Under the pieces are notes generated by a model. That model did no database searches and was not told where the DNA came from. It saw only the letters and a list, made by a program, of their open reading frames with translations. This document shows positions 1 through 6,853 of a stretch of 7,109 nucleotides of DNA, piece after piece; positions within the stretch are counted from its first letter, which is position 1, and every line of letters begins with the position of its first letter. A program made the translations under genes and the position numbers. This DNA comes from JBCCRH01 sp039208045 (lineage in GTDB: Bacteria; Bacteroidota; Bacteroidia; Chitinophagales; Saprospiraceae): contig JBCCRH010000340.1 in the NCBI GenBank assembly GCA_039208045.1, positions 1 to 7,109 of the forward strand, in the 5' to 3' direction.

Positions 1-20
1 CCGAGTCCTTAAGGAGTCGG
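1..20 (-). terminator. Imperfect palindrome downstream of the glycosyltransferase gene
   Basis: Positions 1-20 form a near-palindrome: CCGA, a mismatched G, TCC, a TTAA centre, GGA, a mismatched G, TCGG. As RNA it could fold into a short stem with one G-G mismatch. It starts 22 bases beyond the stop codon of the minus-strand glycosyltransferase gene, where a terminator would be expected. Any T-tract would lie outside the window, so the terminator reading is unconfirmed. The next bases (about 17-42, GTCGGAGGTCTTAAGGGTTC and following) resemble the end of the G-rich element at 5395-5420, so this may instead be a fragment of a dispersed intergenic repeat. Confidence 0.25.
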
Positions 21-42
21 AGGTCTTAAGGGTTCCGAGGTG

Positions 43-1494
43 CTATTTTGCCTGTTTCAACAACAACAACGTACACGCTCGAAACGCCGCCAGCTGCTCC
101 GTCTCAAACTTCGCCTGCACTTGCGCGCGCTTTTCCGTATGGCAAACTAGCACCCGATTATTTTCCCGAAAGGGAACTTCATCCCAAAAGGTGGCAACTT
201 GAATGTTGCTGCCTTTTTGTTCATTTAGCCAGCGAGCGTAAAACCCCACTTGGCCATTGAAACCCTGGCAGTATACGATATAATCTTGCCCTTGCTGCTG
301 ACGCATCAAATAAGCATGCTGATCCAGTGGGTCGTCCCATGCTAGGTGGTGGATACGCTGTAGCGTAAAGGTATAAGGAAGTGCGCAGAGGAGCATTAGG
401 CCAAGCCAGTAGGTCAGTTGCTGCGTAGGAGTAGGCTTTCGCCAAAAATACCGGGCTACTTCCCAGAGCGTCCATCCAGTCAGTAAGGCCAGAGGAGGAT
501 AAACAGCAGCATCGTACCAGTCGAGCTTGGTTTGAGAAAAAGATATGATGAGCAGGCAACTCACCACAGCACTCCACAGAAGCACGCTCCAATGCTTGAA
601 GACTAGATTATTGGAGCGCAAGAGCATCCAACTATTGACCAAGAGCAAGCCTACCCAAGGCACAAACTTACTACTCACCAACTCCATCCAATAAAAACTA
701 AATGGTCGTCCCAGCTGATTCCGCTCTACTACGTAACGCCCCAGCACAGTCTCTTGCACAAATTCCATAAATCCTGGCATCGTATATTCCATCAACCAAT
801 AGTACAACCCTATTGCGCCAAGCAAACTAACACCTGCCAGATAGGTAGAGGCTCGGCGGAGCAATGGGAGCAGGCATTTAGCGTAAGCGAAATACACGAG
901 ATAGGCTGGCACAAAGAAAAAGGCAACCACGCTCTTGGTCAGAAACGCCATAAACAGCACTACAGCCAAGGCCCATACCAAGCGCCCCGATTTTTGGGCT
1001 TGACCCATCTGATACGCAATGCCCAGACTAAGCAAAAGCCAGAACGCCAGAATAGTGTCATGATCGCCCGTACGTGCCACATGGGGCCGCAAGTAGCCAG
1101 CGCTGGTGAGCAAAATAAGGGCCGGAGCAACTCCCACCTGCCACGTACTCCAATATTTCGAACTGTAAAACAGAAATAAGCCAATGGTAGCCAATACAAA
1201 AAGTGCAATCGGCAGCCGCAGGCTCAGTTCGCTAACTCCCAGAGTCTTGAAGGATAGGGCCTGCAAAAAGGTACCAAAAGGGGGCTTGAGGTTGCGGTAA
1301 AAACTAATACCTGGGAAAGTTTCAAAGTTGGGCAGGTAGGTGCCAAATTCGGCCATATGGTAGGCGCGCATCGCAAATAGAGACTCGTCCCATACCTTCA
1401 CGGGGGGACCGTCGAGGTGCAAAAAGATAGGAAAGTAGATGGCTACTACGAACAAGACCCCTATGATCCATTTGCCTGGAGCGGATACCTGCAT
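43..1494 (-). CDS. GT39/ArnT-like integral-membrane glycosyltransferase
   Basis: This 483-residue multi-pass membrane protein belongs to the GT-C fold, in the PMT/ArnT group. Such enzymes move a sugar from a polyprenyl-phosphate donor to a lipid or protein acceptor on the periplasmic face. A first hydrophobic segment (about residues 9-26) is followed by the outward-facing loop with WDES (35-38), which supplies the acidic residue expected of the family. NLKPPFG (68-74) and SELSLRLP (88-95) then match the K-P-P and 'se-s-RlP' signatures. RTGDHDT (141-147), FLTKS (184-188) and QTKLDWYDAAVYPPLALL (321-338) are further family landmarks. Hydrophobic segments continue to about residue 378, and residues 385-483 form a soluble tail that is probably periplasmic. 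The ATG at 1494 sits directly before the first membrane segment. The gene stands alone in the window, divergent from the adhesin gene. Donor and acceptor cannot be told from sequence; lipid A aminoarabinose transfer should not be assumed. Confidence 0.88.
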   Translation of the reverse strand: MQVSAPGKWIIGVLFVVAIYFPIFLHLDGPPVKVWDESLFAMRAYHMAEFGTYLPNFETFPGISFYRNLKPPFGTFLQALSFKTLGVSELSLRLPIALFVLATIGLFLFYSSKYWSTWQVGVAPALILLTSAGYLRPHVARTGDHDTILAFWLLLSLGIAYQMGQAQKSGRLVWALAVVLFMAFLTKSVVAFFFVPAYLVYFAYAKCLLPLLRRASTYLAGVSLLGAIGLYYWLMEYTMPGFMEFVQETVLGRYVVERNQLGRPFSFYWMELVSSKFVPWVGLLLVNSWMLLRSNNLVFKHWSVLLWSAVVSCLLIISFSQTKLDWYDAAVYPPLALLTGWTLWEVARYFWRKPTPTQQLTYWLGLMLLCALPYTFTLQRIHHLAWDDPLDQHAYLMRQQQGQDYIVYCQGFNGQVGFYARWLNEQKGSNIQVATFWDEVPFRENNRVLVCHTEKRAQVQAKFETEQLAAFRACTLLLLKQAK

Positions 1495-1597
1495 ACGCTA
1501 AATTTGGGCTGAAAATAGCAGAAATGTAAGTGGCAAACTAAATTGTATGGACGAAAAGTGATCTTAACGGCAGAATAACACTAAATAGCAGCACAAA

Positions 1598-1630
1598 TTT
1601 TTAGAAATTAAAAAGTATGGACTATTTTTG
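1598..1630 (+). promoter_or_regulatory. Candidate Bacteroidota-type promoter for the adhesin gene
   Basis: TATTTTTG at 1623-1630 is an exact match to the Bacteroidota -7 consensus TAnnTTTG. A T-run at 1598-1601 lies 21 bases upstream, but it matches the -33 TTTG element only loosely. Transcription would begin near 1636, giving a leader of roughly 85 bases before the ATG at 1722. A second, weaker candidate, TAAATTTT at 1701-1708, is probably too close to the start codon. The whole gap 1495-1721 is AT-rich and must also carry the promoter of the divergent glycosyltransferase. The best minus-strand -7 candidate, complementary to CAAACTAA at 1534-1541, has one mismatch and no clear -33 partner. 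The octamer GTATGGAC occurs twice in the gap (1545-1552 and 1615-1622), significance unknown. Confidence 0.3.
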
Positions 1631-1721
1631 TTGAGCAATTATTCTACTTTTCCACCCATTCGTTAGTCCTTCTCTACAAAAGAACTCCCTACTTTTTGTA
1701 TAAATTTTGATTAGACCACTT

Positions 1722-4700
1722 ATGAAGGCAATTATCCTCAGCTTTTTATCAATCTTGATAATGCCCACCTTCTTGTTTGGGCAAATTGATGTAACCATAA
1801 CAGTGACTGGCGGTACAGCAACCAGCACTTGTACTAATGAACCATTCCTGAGTCCAGGCATCGAACCACTTTGGCGGGTGGAAGTAGAAGGAGAGGGGTA
1901 TATTACCTACACGGATGGAGATGGATGTTTTACCAACCTACCTAATGAGCAGTATGCGGCCAGTTACAACTGTGTCGCTGATGTACCCGCTACCGTACAA
2001 GTCTGCTTCGAGGCGTTTGAAAATGATGCCCCCTTCTATGAAATAAATGTTGGCTGCGGGATACTTGAAAATTGCATAGAAACGATTTGCCAAGACTTCA
2101 ATATCCCAGCCCCTGGCGCTAGCACCAACGAAACCTTAGCTATCCCTGCTACTGCTGCCTCTTCGGGAGAAGTAAACTTCACCCTATCCACTAGCGCAGA
2201 CCTTAGTAATGACCAGATTTGCAATGCCATAGATTTAGGTACGATCTCTTCGGGTGAGGTCATAGGTGATGTGAATGCTGGCATTTACGATAATCTATGC
2301 GGCACAAATACTAATGAAATAAACCCCGCCGATAATGGCGACTGGCAAAACGATAATGGTGTTTGGTTTACTTTCTTTACTAGTCCAACGGTGGGACCTG
2401 AACTAGTGATACGACTCTTAAGTGACCCAGAGATGGTGGGTGATAGTATCGATTTACAAATTGCGTTGTACACTTCCGATAATGGGAATTGTGATGGTGA
2501 TTTGAGCTTGGTGCGCCGCGTTTCGAATATCAATACTTACAATTCGCAACTGGATTTTAATTGCCCGATGGCCAGTACGCAGTACTTCCTCTTGGTCGAT
2601 GGAGGCTATGCGGATTTTCCGGCGAGCATTACTGGGGTATTTAGTTTAGAAATCTTAGATGTAGGCACCGAAGAAGCAGGTAATTTCCCTTGCCAAGCGG
2701 AAGACTTGGGAGCTATCCCTGCCAATGGCTCCGTAAGCTTGAATGGTTTCCGCTCTAACTTTTGTGCCAATGGAGTGGGGGATCCTTTCAATCCTTCTTT
2801 TGTGACACAAACTTCCGTCTGGTTTCAGTTTACGCCACCGCCCTCTGGGCATGTACTTATCGAGGGTATTTCGGACCGAATGACCGACTCCATAGGTATT
2901 CAGCTAGCGCTATACCGTGCTTTTGGGGATGCTTGCGATGGGATCTTTATACACACTGCAAGTAATTTCACAGTAGACGATTTGGATGAAACTCTACAAG
3001 TAACTTGCTTATTCGATGACCGCCCCTACTGGATTATGGTGGACGGCTCTGGCAGCAATGGACGCGGTATTTTCACCCTTGCTGTTTCGGATGCCGGTGA
3101 TATTACTCCTCGCGAAATGTTGGTAGACACCATTTGTGCAGGGGAAACTTTTCCGGTAGGTTTTTCTTCAGAATATAGCGAAACCGGTATGTACTCTGAT
3201 ACCCTTCAGCTTTTTGCAGGCTGCGATAGCATCGTCAATTTAGACTTAACAGTACTGCCACCCATCGAAATCACTATCAACCAAACCCGCCCCGCTATCC
3301 TCGAAGGGGGAGCTAATGGGCAAGCAGAAGTGAGCGCCATCGGCGGTACAGGCGTCTATTCGTTTGCTTGGTGCAATGGTGAGACAGCCTCTGTAGCCAA
3401 TGCCTTAGTAGGTGGTTCAGAGTGCTGTATAACGGTCACGGATGATTTCGGTTGTGAAGCTATAGAGTGTTTTACAGTAGAATTCGTCACCCCAATTATC
3501 CCAAGCTTCGAAAATGATACCTTATTATGTAACGGGGACGCCAATGGTGTCGTAACCTTTTCTGCGATAGATGGTGATCCTCCCTACAACTACGTTTGGC
3601 AAAATACAGATAACACCCTAAATGGCAATGGTGTAATAAGCGCTGCTGGCGAAGTAGTCAACTTACCTGATCTACCAGCCGGGGACTACAGCGTCACCAT
3701 ATCCGATCTTTTCTTTGATACAAGTTTTACAGCAGTAGTAGTTGAACCAGACCTCTTAGAATTGCTGGAAGTATCCATCACAAATGCCTCCTGTTTTGCA
3801 TTCTGCGATGGACAAGCAGAGGTGGAAGCCACCGGCGGGGTAGGAGGATATGTTTACACTTGGCCTGGTTCCATCCCAATGGATAGCGTCCAAATGGCAC
3901 TTTGTGCGGGCATATATACCGTTAGCGTCACCGATGCTAATGCCTGCGAAGCCACCCTCGATATTACCATAGCAGAACCGGACGAATTCATAGCCACCGC
4001 AACAGAAGTCATGGCTGTTTCCTGCTTTGAAGGAAGCGATGGTATTGCAGAGGTAACCAGCAACGATATGGACATTGCCTACAGCTGGGATAATATGAAT
4101 ACAACGGCAACAATAGATAGCCTATCAGCAGGCACCTATTTTGTCACAGTCACCAATAGCGACGGCTGTCTGGATACCACTTTCGTGGAAATTACTCAAC
4201 CCACCGCCCCAGTAGGTGTACAAGCCACCATCGCCGAAGAGATTAGCTGCTTTGGTGAAAGCGATGGCCTCCTACAAGCTATCGTAAGTGGCCCCGGCAC
4301 TAGCTTCACCTACCTGTGGAGTTCTGGCGATACCCAAGCTACCACCACTGGACTGCCTACCGGCAATTACACCGTCACCGTAGCCAACGAACTAGGCTGC
4401 GAAGCAGAAACTGCTATCTTACTCCCTCAACCCGACTCCGTTATGGCCCAAGTCACCCCGGTCAATCTCACTTGTCTAGACCCACCAAATGGCGGACAAA
4501 TCCTAGTCGAATCCGTTTCAGGTGGACGCCCTGGCTACACCTTTTCCCTAGATGGCGAGTTTTACACTCCCGACCCCTTCTTTGCCAATCTATTCGATGG
4601 CTCCTACACGGTATTCGTCCAAGACTCTTCCGGCTGTATCGAACAGTATGACGTGAGCATCCTGCCACCACCTCCTATTTCCGTCACCCTTGGCGAAGAC

Positions 4701-5216
4701 CCCACCATCGCCCTCGGCGATACCTACGCCCTACAAGCAGAAACCGAAAATCCTGCTACCGCTACCTTCACCTGGAGCGGCCTCAGCATCGACACCAACG
4801 CTACCGATCCCTCTAATCTACTAGTACTTCCTTTCGAGTCCACCGCCTACTCTGTCACTGTACAAGACACGGTCACCTTCTGCACCGCTACCGACAATAT
4901 CTTCATCACCGTATCCAAAGAACGCCGCATCTTCATCCCCAATGCCTTCAGCCCCAATAACGATGGCGCCAATGACGAGTTCTACATTTTTGCTGGCCCT
5001 GGCATCCGCACCATCAAGAGCTTCCGCGTCTTCACCCGCACCGGCAATATGGTATTCGAACAAGAGGACATTAGCCCCAACGACCCCAATGTTGGCTGGA
5101 ATGGCATGTTCCTAAACCAAGCACTAAATACTGGCGTATACGTCTATATGGCAGAGATCGAATTCCTGGATGGCATCGTCGAGGTATTTGATGGGAGTGT
5201 GATGTTGATGAAGTGA
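1722..5216 (+). CDS. SprB-repeat surface protein with gliding/T9SS C-terminal sorting domain
   Basis: This is a 1164-residue exported protein. The ATG at 1722 is preferred over an upstream in-frame TTG at 1707 because the signal peptide (residues 1-21, MKAIILSFLSI... ending LFGQ) begins exactly there. Residues 22 to about 160 form a cysteine-rich region I do not recognise. Two related beta-sandwich domains follow (about 164-313 and 320-457). They share VWF (214-216, 366-368), an 'IQLALY/LQIALY' strand and a closing 'VDG...G-F-L' segment, and resemble pre-peptidase C-terminal (PPC) domains. Residues 466-514 are the ICAGE...YSDTLQLFAGCDSIV module often found in Saprospiria secreted proteins. 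About six SprB-type repeats start near residues 515, 594, 678, 756, 829 and 906, each ending in a 'G-Y-VTVTD--GC' strand. A linker (986-1069) leads to the type-B gliding-motility C-terminal domain (1070-1164, starting IFIPNAFSPNNDG), the signal for export by the type IX secretion system. Likely role: surface adhesin or matrix protein. No catalytic motif is visible. Confidence 0.93.
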   Translation: MKAIILSFLSILIMPTFLFGQIDVTITVTGGTATSTCTNEPFLSPGIEPLWRVEVEGEGYITYTDGDGCFTNLPNEQYAASYNCVADVPATVQVCFEAFENDAPFYEINVGCGILENCIETICQDFNIPAPGASTNETLAIPATAASSGEVNFTLSTSADLSNDQICNAIDLGTISSGEVIGDVNAGIYDNLCGTNTNEINPADNGDWQNDNGVWFTFFTSPTVGPELVIRLLSDPEMVGDSIDLQIALYTSDNGNCDGDLSLVRRVSNINTYNSQLDFNCPMASTQYFLLVDGGYADFPASITGVFSLEILDVGTEEAGNFPCQAEDLGAIPANGSVSLNGFRSNFCANGVGDPFNPSFVTQTSVWFQFTPPPSGHVLIEGISDRMTDSIGIQLALYRAFGDACDGIFIHTASNFTVDDLDETLQVTCLFDDRPYWIMVDGSGSNGRGIFTLAVSDAGDITPREMLVDTICAGETFPVGFSSEYSETGMYSDTLQLFAGCDSIVNLDLTVLPPIEITINQTRPAILEGGANGQAEVSAIGGTGVYSFAWCNGETASVANALVGGSECCITVTDDFGCEAIECFTVEFVTPIIPSFENDTLLCNGDANGVVTFSAIDGDPPYNYVWQNTDNTLNGNGVISAAGEVVNLPDLPAGDYSVTISDLFFDTSFTAVVVEPDLLELLEVSITNASCFAFCDGQAEVEATGGVGGYVYTWPGSIPMDSVQMALCAGIYTVSVTDANACEATLDITIAEPDEFIATATEVMAVSCFEGSDGIAEVTSNDMDIAYSWDNMNTTATIDSLSAGTYFVTVTNSDGCLDTTFVEITQPTAPVGVQATIAEEISCFGESDGLLQAIVSGPGTSFTYLWSSGDTQATTTGLPTGNYTVTVANELGCEAETAILLPQPDSVMAQVTPVNLTCLDPPNGGQILVESVSGGRPGYTFSLDGEFYTPDPFFANLFDGSYTVFVQDSSGCIEQYDVSILPPPPISVTLGEDPTIALGDTYALQAETENPATATFTWSGLSIDTNATDPSNLLVLPFESTAYSVTVQDTVTFCTATDNIFITVSKERRIFIPNAFSPNNDGANDEFYIFAGPGIRTIKSFRVFTRTGNMVFEQEDISPNDPNVGWNGMFLNQALNTGVYVYMAEIEFLDGIVEVFDGSVMLMK

Positions 5217-5219
5217 TGG

Positions 5220-5251
5220 TTGAGGAGTTTGGGGGTTGAGGGGTTTGGGGG
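5220..5251 (+). repeat. 16-bp tandem duplication just after the adhesin stop codon
   Basis: Two adjacent 16-base units, TTGAGGAGTTTGGGGG (5220-5235) and TTGAGGGGTTTGGGGG (5236-5251), differ at one base. A shortened third copy, TGGTTGGGGG, follows at 5252-5261. The array starts three bases after the TGA stop of the adhesin gene (5214-5216), so it would lie in the 3' untranslated part of that transcript. Confidence 0.85.
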
Positions 5252-5261
5252 TGGTTGGGGG
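5231..5261 (+). other. Predicted G-quadruplex motif
   Basis: Four runs of at least four G (5231-5235, 5240-5243, 5247-5251, 5257-5261) are separated by loops of 4, 3 and 5 bases. This meets the strict four-run quadruplex pattern with room to spare, on the strand that would be the adhesin mRNA. It starts 14 bases after the stop codon. Folding is predicted from pattern only; a role in termination or mRNA 3'-end stability is inference. Confidence 0.7.
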
Positions 5262-5420
5262 ACGGAGGTCGGAGAGATGGGGGACGGAGGATTGAGGGAG
5301 GACGGAGGTCAGGAGGACGAGCAAAGACGGAGGTTGGGAGGATGGAGGATTCAGGGCGGAGGACGGAGGTTGGGAGGATTTTTGGGGAATGGAGGACGGA
5401 GGGTCTAAGGTCGGAGTACA
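5261..5420. repeat. Purine-rich GACGGAGG repeat tract
   Basis: The octamer GACGGAGG occurs exactly six times (starting at 5261, 5283, 5301, 5326, 5362 and 5395), with a near copy GATGGAGG at 5341. Spacing is irregular (18 to 36 bases), filled with further GGAGGA, TTGGGAGGAT and GGAGGATT variants. The tract is almost pure purine with G dominant on the plus strand. Short open frames on both strands are products of this low complexity (Pro/Ser-rich or Gly/Arg-rich) and are not credible genes. The tract ends with GGGTCTAAGGTCGGAGT, which resembles positions 17-34 of the window. From 5421 to about 5498 the sequence is unremarkable and contains nothing I can identify. Confidence 0.8.
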
Positions 5421-5498
5421 TAGGTTTTTGGGTGGCGAATTATGAGTTTAGGGTAGTTTGGGCGTTTGGATAGGTTAACGAATGTAGGAGTAGTAAAG

Positions 5499-5527
5499 AA
5501 AAAGCCAAGCCCCAACCCTGAGGTGCC
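5499..5527 (-). terminator. Terminator-like hairpin in the first A half-unit
   Basis: The minus-strand arms are GGCACC (complement of 5522-5527) and GGGGCT (complement of 5508-5513) around an 8-base loop. TGGC and five T (5499-5503) follow. The stem has one A-G mismatch and one G-U pair. The A half-unit at 5594-5620 has the same stem but a T-tract interrupted by C, so it is weaker still. Confidence 0.3.
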
Positions 5528-5549
5528 TCTAACGTGCCTAAAGTGTTTC

Positions 5550-5579
5550 AAAAAAGCCAGGCCCCAGCTCTTCGGTGCC
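5550..5579 (-). terminator. Terminator-like hairpin in the first B half-unit
   Basis: This has the same structure as the hairpin at 5643-5672, offset by 93 bases: minus-strand stem arms complementary to 5574-5579 and 5560-5565 around an 8-base loop, then TGGC and six T (5550-5555). It would be a second stop signal for the same transcript. Confidence 0.35.
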
Positions 5580-5642
5580 CTAGGTGTTTCAAGAAAGCTG
5601 AGCCCCAACCCTGAGGTGCCTCTAATGTGCCTAAAGTGTTTC

Positions 5643-5672
5643 AAAAAAACCAGGCCCCAGCTCTTCGGTGCC
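5643..5672 (-). terminator. Terminator-like hairpin in the second B half-unit
   Basis: Read on the minus strand this is GGCACC, an 8-base loop, GGGGCC, then TGG and seven T. The stem has five G-C pairs and one A-G mismatch. It is the first well-formed hairpin plus T-tract that a transcript leaving the cytochrome gene (stop at 5748) would meet, about 75 bases past the stop. The geometry fits an intrinsic terminator; the mismatch makes it weak. Confidence 0.4.
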
Positions 5673-5747
5673 CCTCCGGTGCCCTGGGTGTTCCAAAAAA
5701 GCCCAGCCCCACCGCGCACGAAAACCCAGCCCCAGCAATAGCCCACC

Positions 5748-6830
5748 CTAGTCCATAGATGCAATCCACTCCCGAATAAGCGCAATGCCCTCCTGATGAG
5801 GAAGCACCCGCCCCACCTCCGGCATCATAACACCCGGATCGTCCGACTCCATGCGGTAGACTAGGATAGAAGCGTCCGGCTGCCCCGGCTCAATGCCATA
5901 TTTACGACCGCCCGAGCCCTTGCCTGCCGCAACGGGAGGTTTGTGGATACCCAGCTGAGTAGGATTTTCTTGATAAGCCGTAAGGTACAAACCCGTGGTG
6001 TGCGCAGGGCCAGCCGCCTGATGGCAATGCCCACAGTTGACGTCGAGGTAAGCGAGGGCCCGTTCGGATACAGTATGTGCCGCTGGGTCATTCCAATCCG
6101 CTAGGGGAGGGTGCTCGCTAGCAATAGCACCTGCCGGTAAAAAGCCAGCCGCTTGCCAAGCCTGTATCTGATTCGCTACTGTACCATCCTCGTACTGGAA
6201 GGACTGGTTAAGGTTGCGCACTTTGGGGCCAATGGGGAGCAGCTCGTTATGGCGGTTGTGGCAGCTTTTGCACTGGTTTTTGTTAGGTACTACATATTCG
6301 ATGGTTTGCTGGGCACCCGCTAGGTCCGTCCAGCTAACGGTTTTGAAAGCACCGATTAGCGTTAGTTTGGCGTCGGTTTGTTCTTCATTCCAGACATAAG
6401 AATGGGCCTCCCATTTGCCATCCAGCTTGATTAGAAGGCGCGTCTCGATAATATCCCAGTTATCAGAAGCCTTGCGGAAATCTGCTGGGTAGTAGAAGTT
6501 CTTGATGAGCACCGTTTGATCTGGAAATTGAATTTCACCAGCTTCATCCACCTGGGCTTGAGCACCACCGGGCATCCAAACAAATCGCTTTTTATGGGCA
6601 TAATCGGTGAAGAGTGGCGTAATCAACTCATACGGGAGTACACCAGTATTACCATCTAAAGTTGCCATATTGCCTTCAAAAAAAGCATAATCCGAAAGCC
6701 TAGGGTAGGGGACTTGCGTGGGATCAAACTGAACAGGGCGAGACTCCACTGCGGTAGTAGTTTGACATTGTACCAAAAAAAGTAAGAAGGCAAAGCCGAA
6801 CGCAAGGCGTAGTGTAGAATACTGATTCAT
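5748..6830 (-). CDS. SO2930/HNE_0200-family dihaem c-type cytochrome lipoprotein
   Basis: A 360-residue exported protein. The ATG at 6830 is chosen because a signal sequence (MNQYSTLRLAFGFAFLLFLV) begins there and the upstream gene has already stopped. An earlier in-frame ATG at 6896 would overlap that gene and bury the signal. LVQC (19-22) looks like a lipobox, although Q before the Cys is unusual, so C22 would carry the lipid anchor. Residues 65-82 (LPYELITPLFTDYAHKKR) and 105-150 (TVLIKNFYYPADF... RLLIKLDGKW... YVWNEEQTDA) match my memory of the SO2930/HNE_0200 family. Two covalent haem sites follow: CKSCH (187-191) and CGHCH (266-270). MMP (335-337) is a plausible Met ligand for the second haem; no obvious Met ligand follows the first. 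Family function is not established. The upstream gene ends 23 bases before this start, suggesting cotranscription. The stop abuts the 93-bp repeat array. Confidence 0.85.
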   Translation of the reverse strand: MNQYSTLRLAFGFAFLLFLVQCQTTTAVESRPVQFDPTQVPYPRLSDYAFFEGNMATLDGNTGVLPYELITPLFTDYAHKKRFVWMPGGAQAQVDEAGEIQFPDQTVLIKNFYYPADFRKASDNWDIIETRLLIKLDGKWEAHSYVWNEEQTDAKLTLIGAFKTVSWTDLAGAQQTIEYVVPNKNQCKSCHNRHNELLPIGPKVRNLNQSFQYEDGTVANQIQAWQAAGFLPAGAIASEHPPLADWNDPAAHTVSERALAYLDVNCGHCHQAAGPAHTTGLYLTAYQENPTQLGIHKPPVAAGKGSGGRKYGIEPGQPDASILVYRMESDDPGVMMPEVGRVLPHQEGIALIREWIASMD

Positions 6831-6853
6831 AACATAGGTATTTAGGAATAGCC

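Larger units (their letters stand above)
5499..5735. repeat. 93-bp tandem repeat array with alternating half-units
   Basis: Positions 5508-5580 and 5601-5673 align without gaps at a 93-base offset with two mismatches in 73 bases (at 5533 and 5556 of the first copy). Each 93-base unit contains two diverged half-units: A (AGCCCCAACCCTGAGGTGCC, then a spacer and GTGTTTCAAAAAA) and B (GGCCCCAGCTCTTCGGTGCC, then GGTGTTTCAAGAAAG). The order is A-B-A-B followed by a decayed A-like end (5695-5735). The second B carries an approximately 10-base internal duplication, giving CGGTGCCCCTCCGGTGCCC. The array ends about a dozen bases beyond the stop codon of the minus-strand cytochrome gene, inside a gap between two converging genes. 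Because 93 is a multiple of three, several frames stay open across it, but this follows from the period and is not evidence of coding. Confidence 0.88.

Noticed and set aside
754..1179. Plus-strand open frame of 141 codons inside the glycosyltransferase
   Set aside because: Antisense shadow of a gene with clear GT39 motifs and membrane segments; the translation has no recognisable feature.
1707..1721. TTG start five codons upstream for the adhesin
   Set aside because: The ATG at 1722 starts a standard signal peptide (Met-Lys then hydrophobic); the extension adds nothing recognisable.
5071..5421. Pro/Ser-rich minus-strand open frame over the purine tract
   Set aside because: Low-complexity translation of the GACGGAGG tract that runs into the adhesin coding region antisense; no domain or credible start.
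5499..5735. Possible CRISPR array
   Set aside because: The two copies are contiguous 93-base units nearly identical throughout; there are no unique spacers between short repeats and no cas genes nearby.
5466..5741. Open frame of 91 codons with a 31-residue repeat (PNPEVPL...LKCFKKARPQLFGA)
   Set aside because: The frame is open because the DNA repeat period is 93 bases; the opposite strand is open across the same array for the same reason. The two differences between copies in the aligned core change amino acids in this frame, and there is no plausible start context.
5405..5785. Minus-strand open frame of 126 codons over the repeat array (KSWGLVFLKHFRHIRGTSGL...)
   Set aside because: It overlaps the end of the dihaem cytochrome gene in another frame and consists mainly of translated tandem repeat; composition is repeat-driven.
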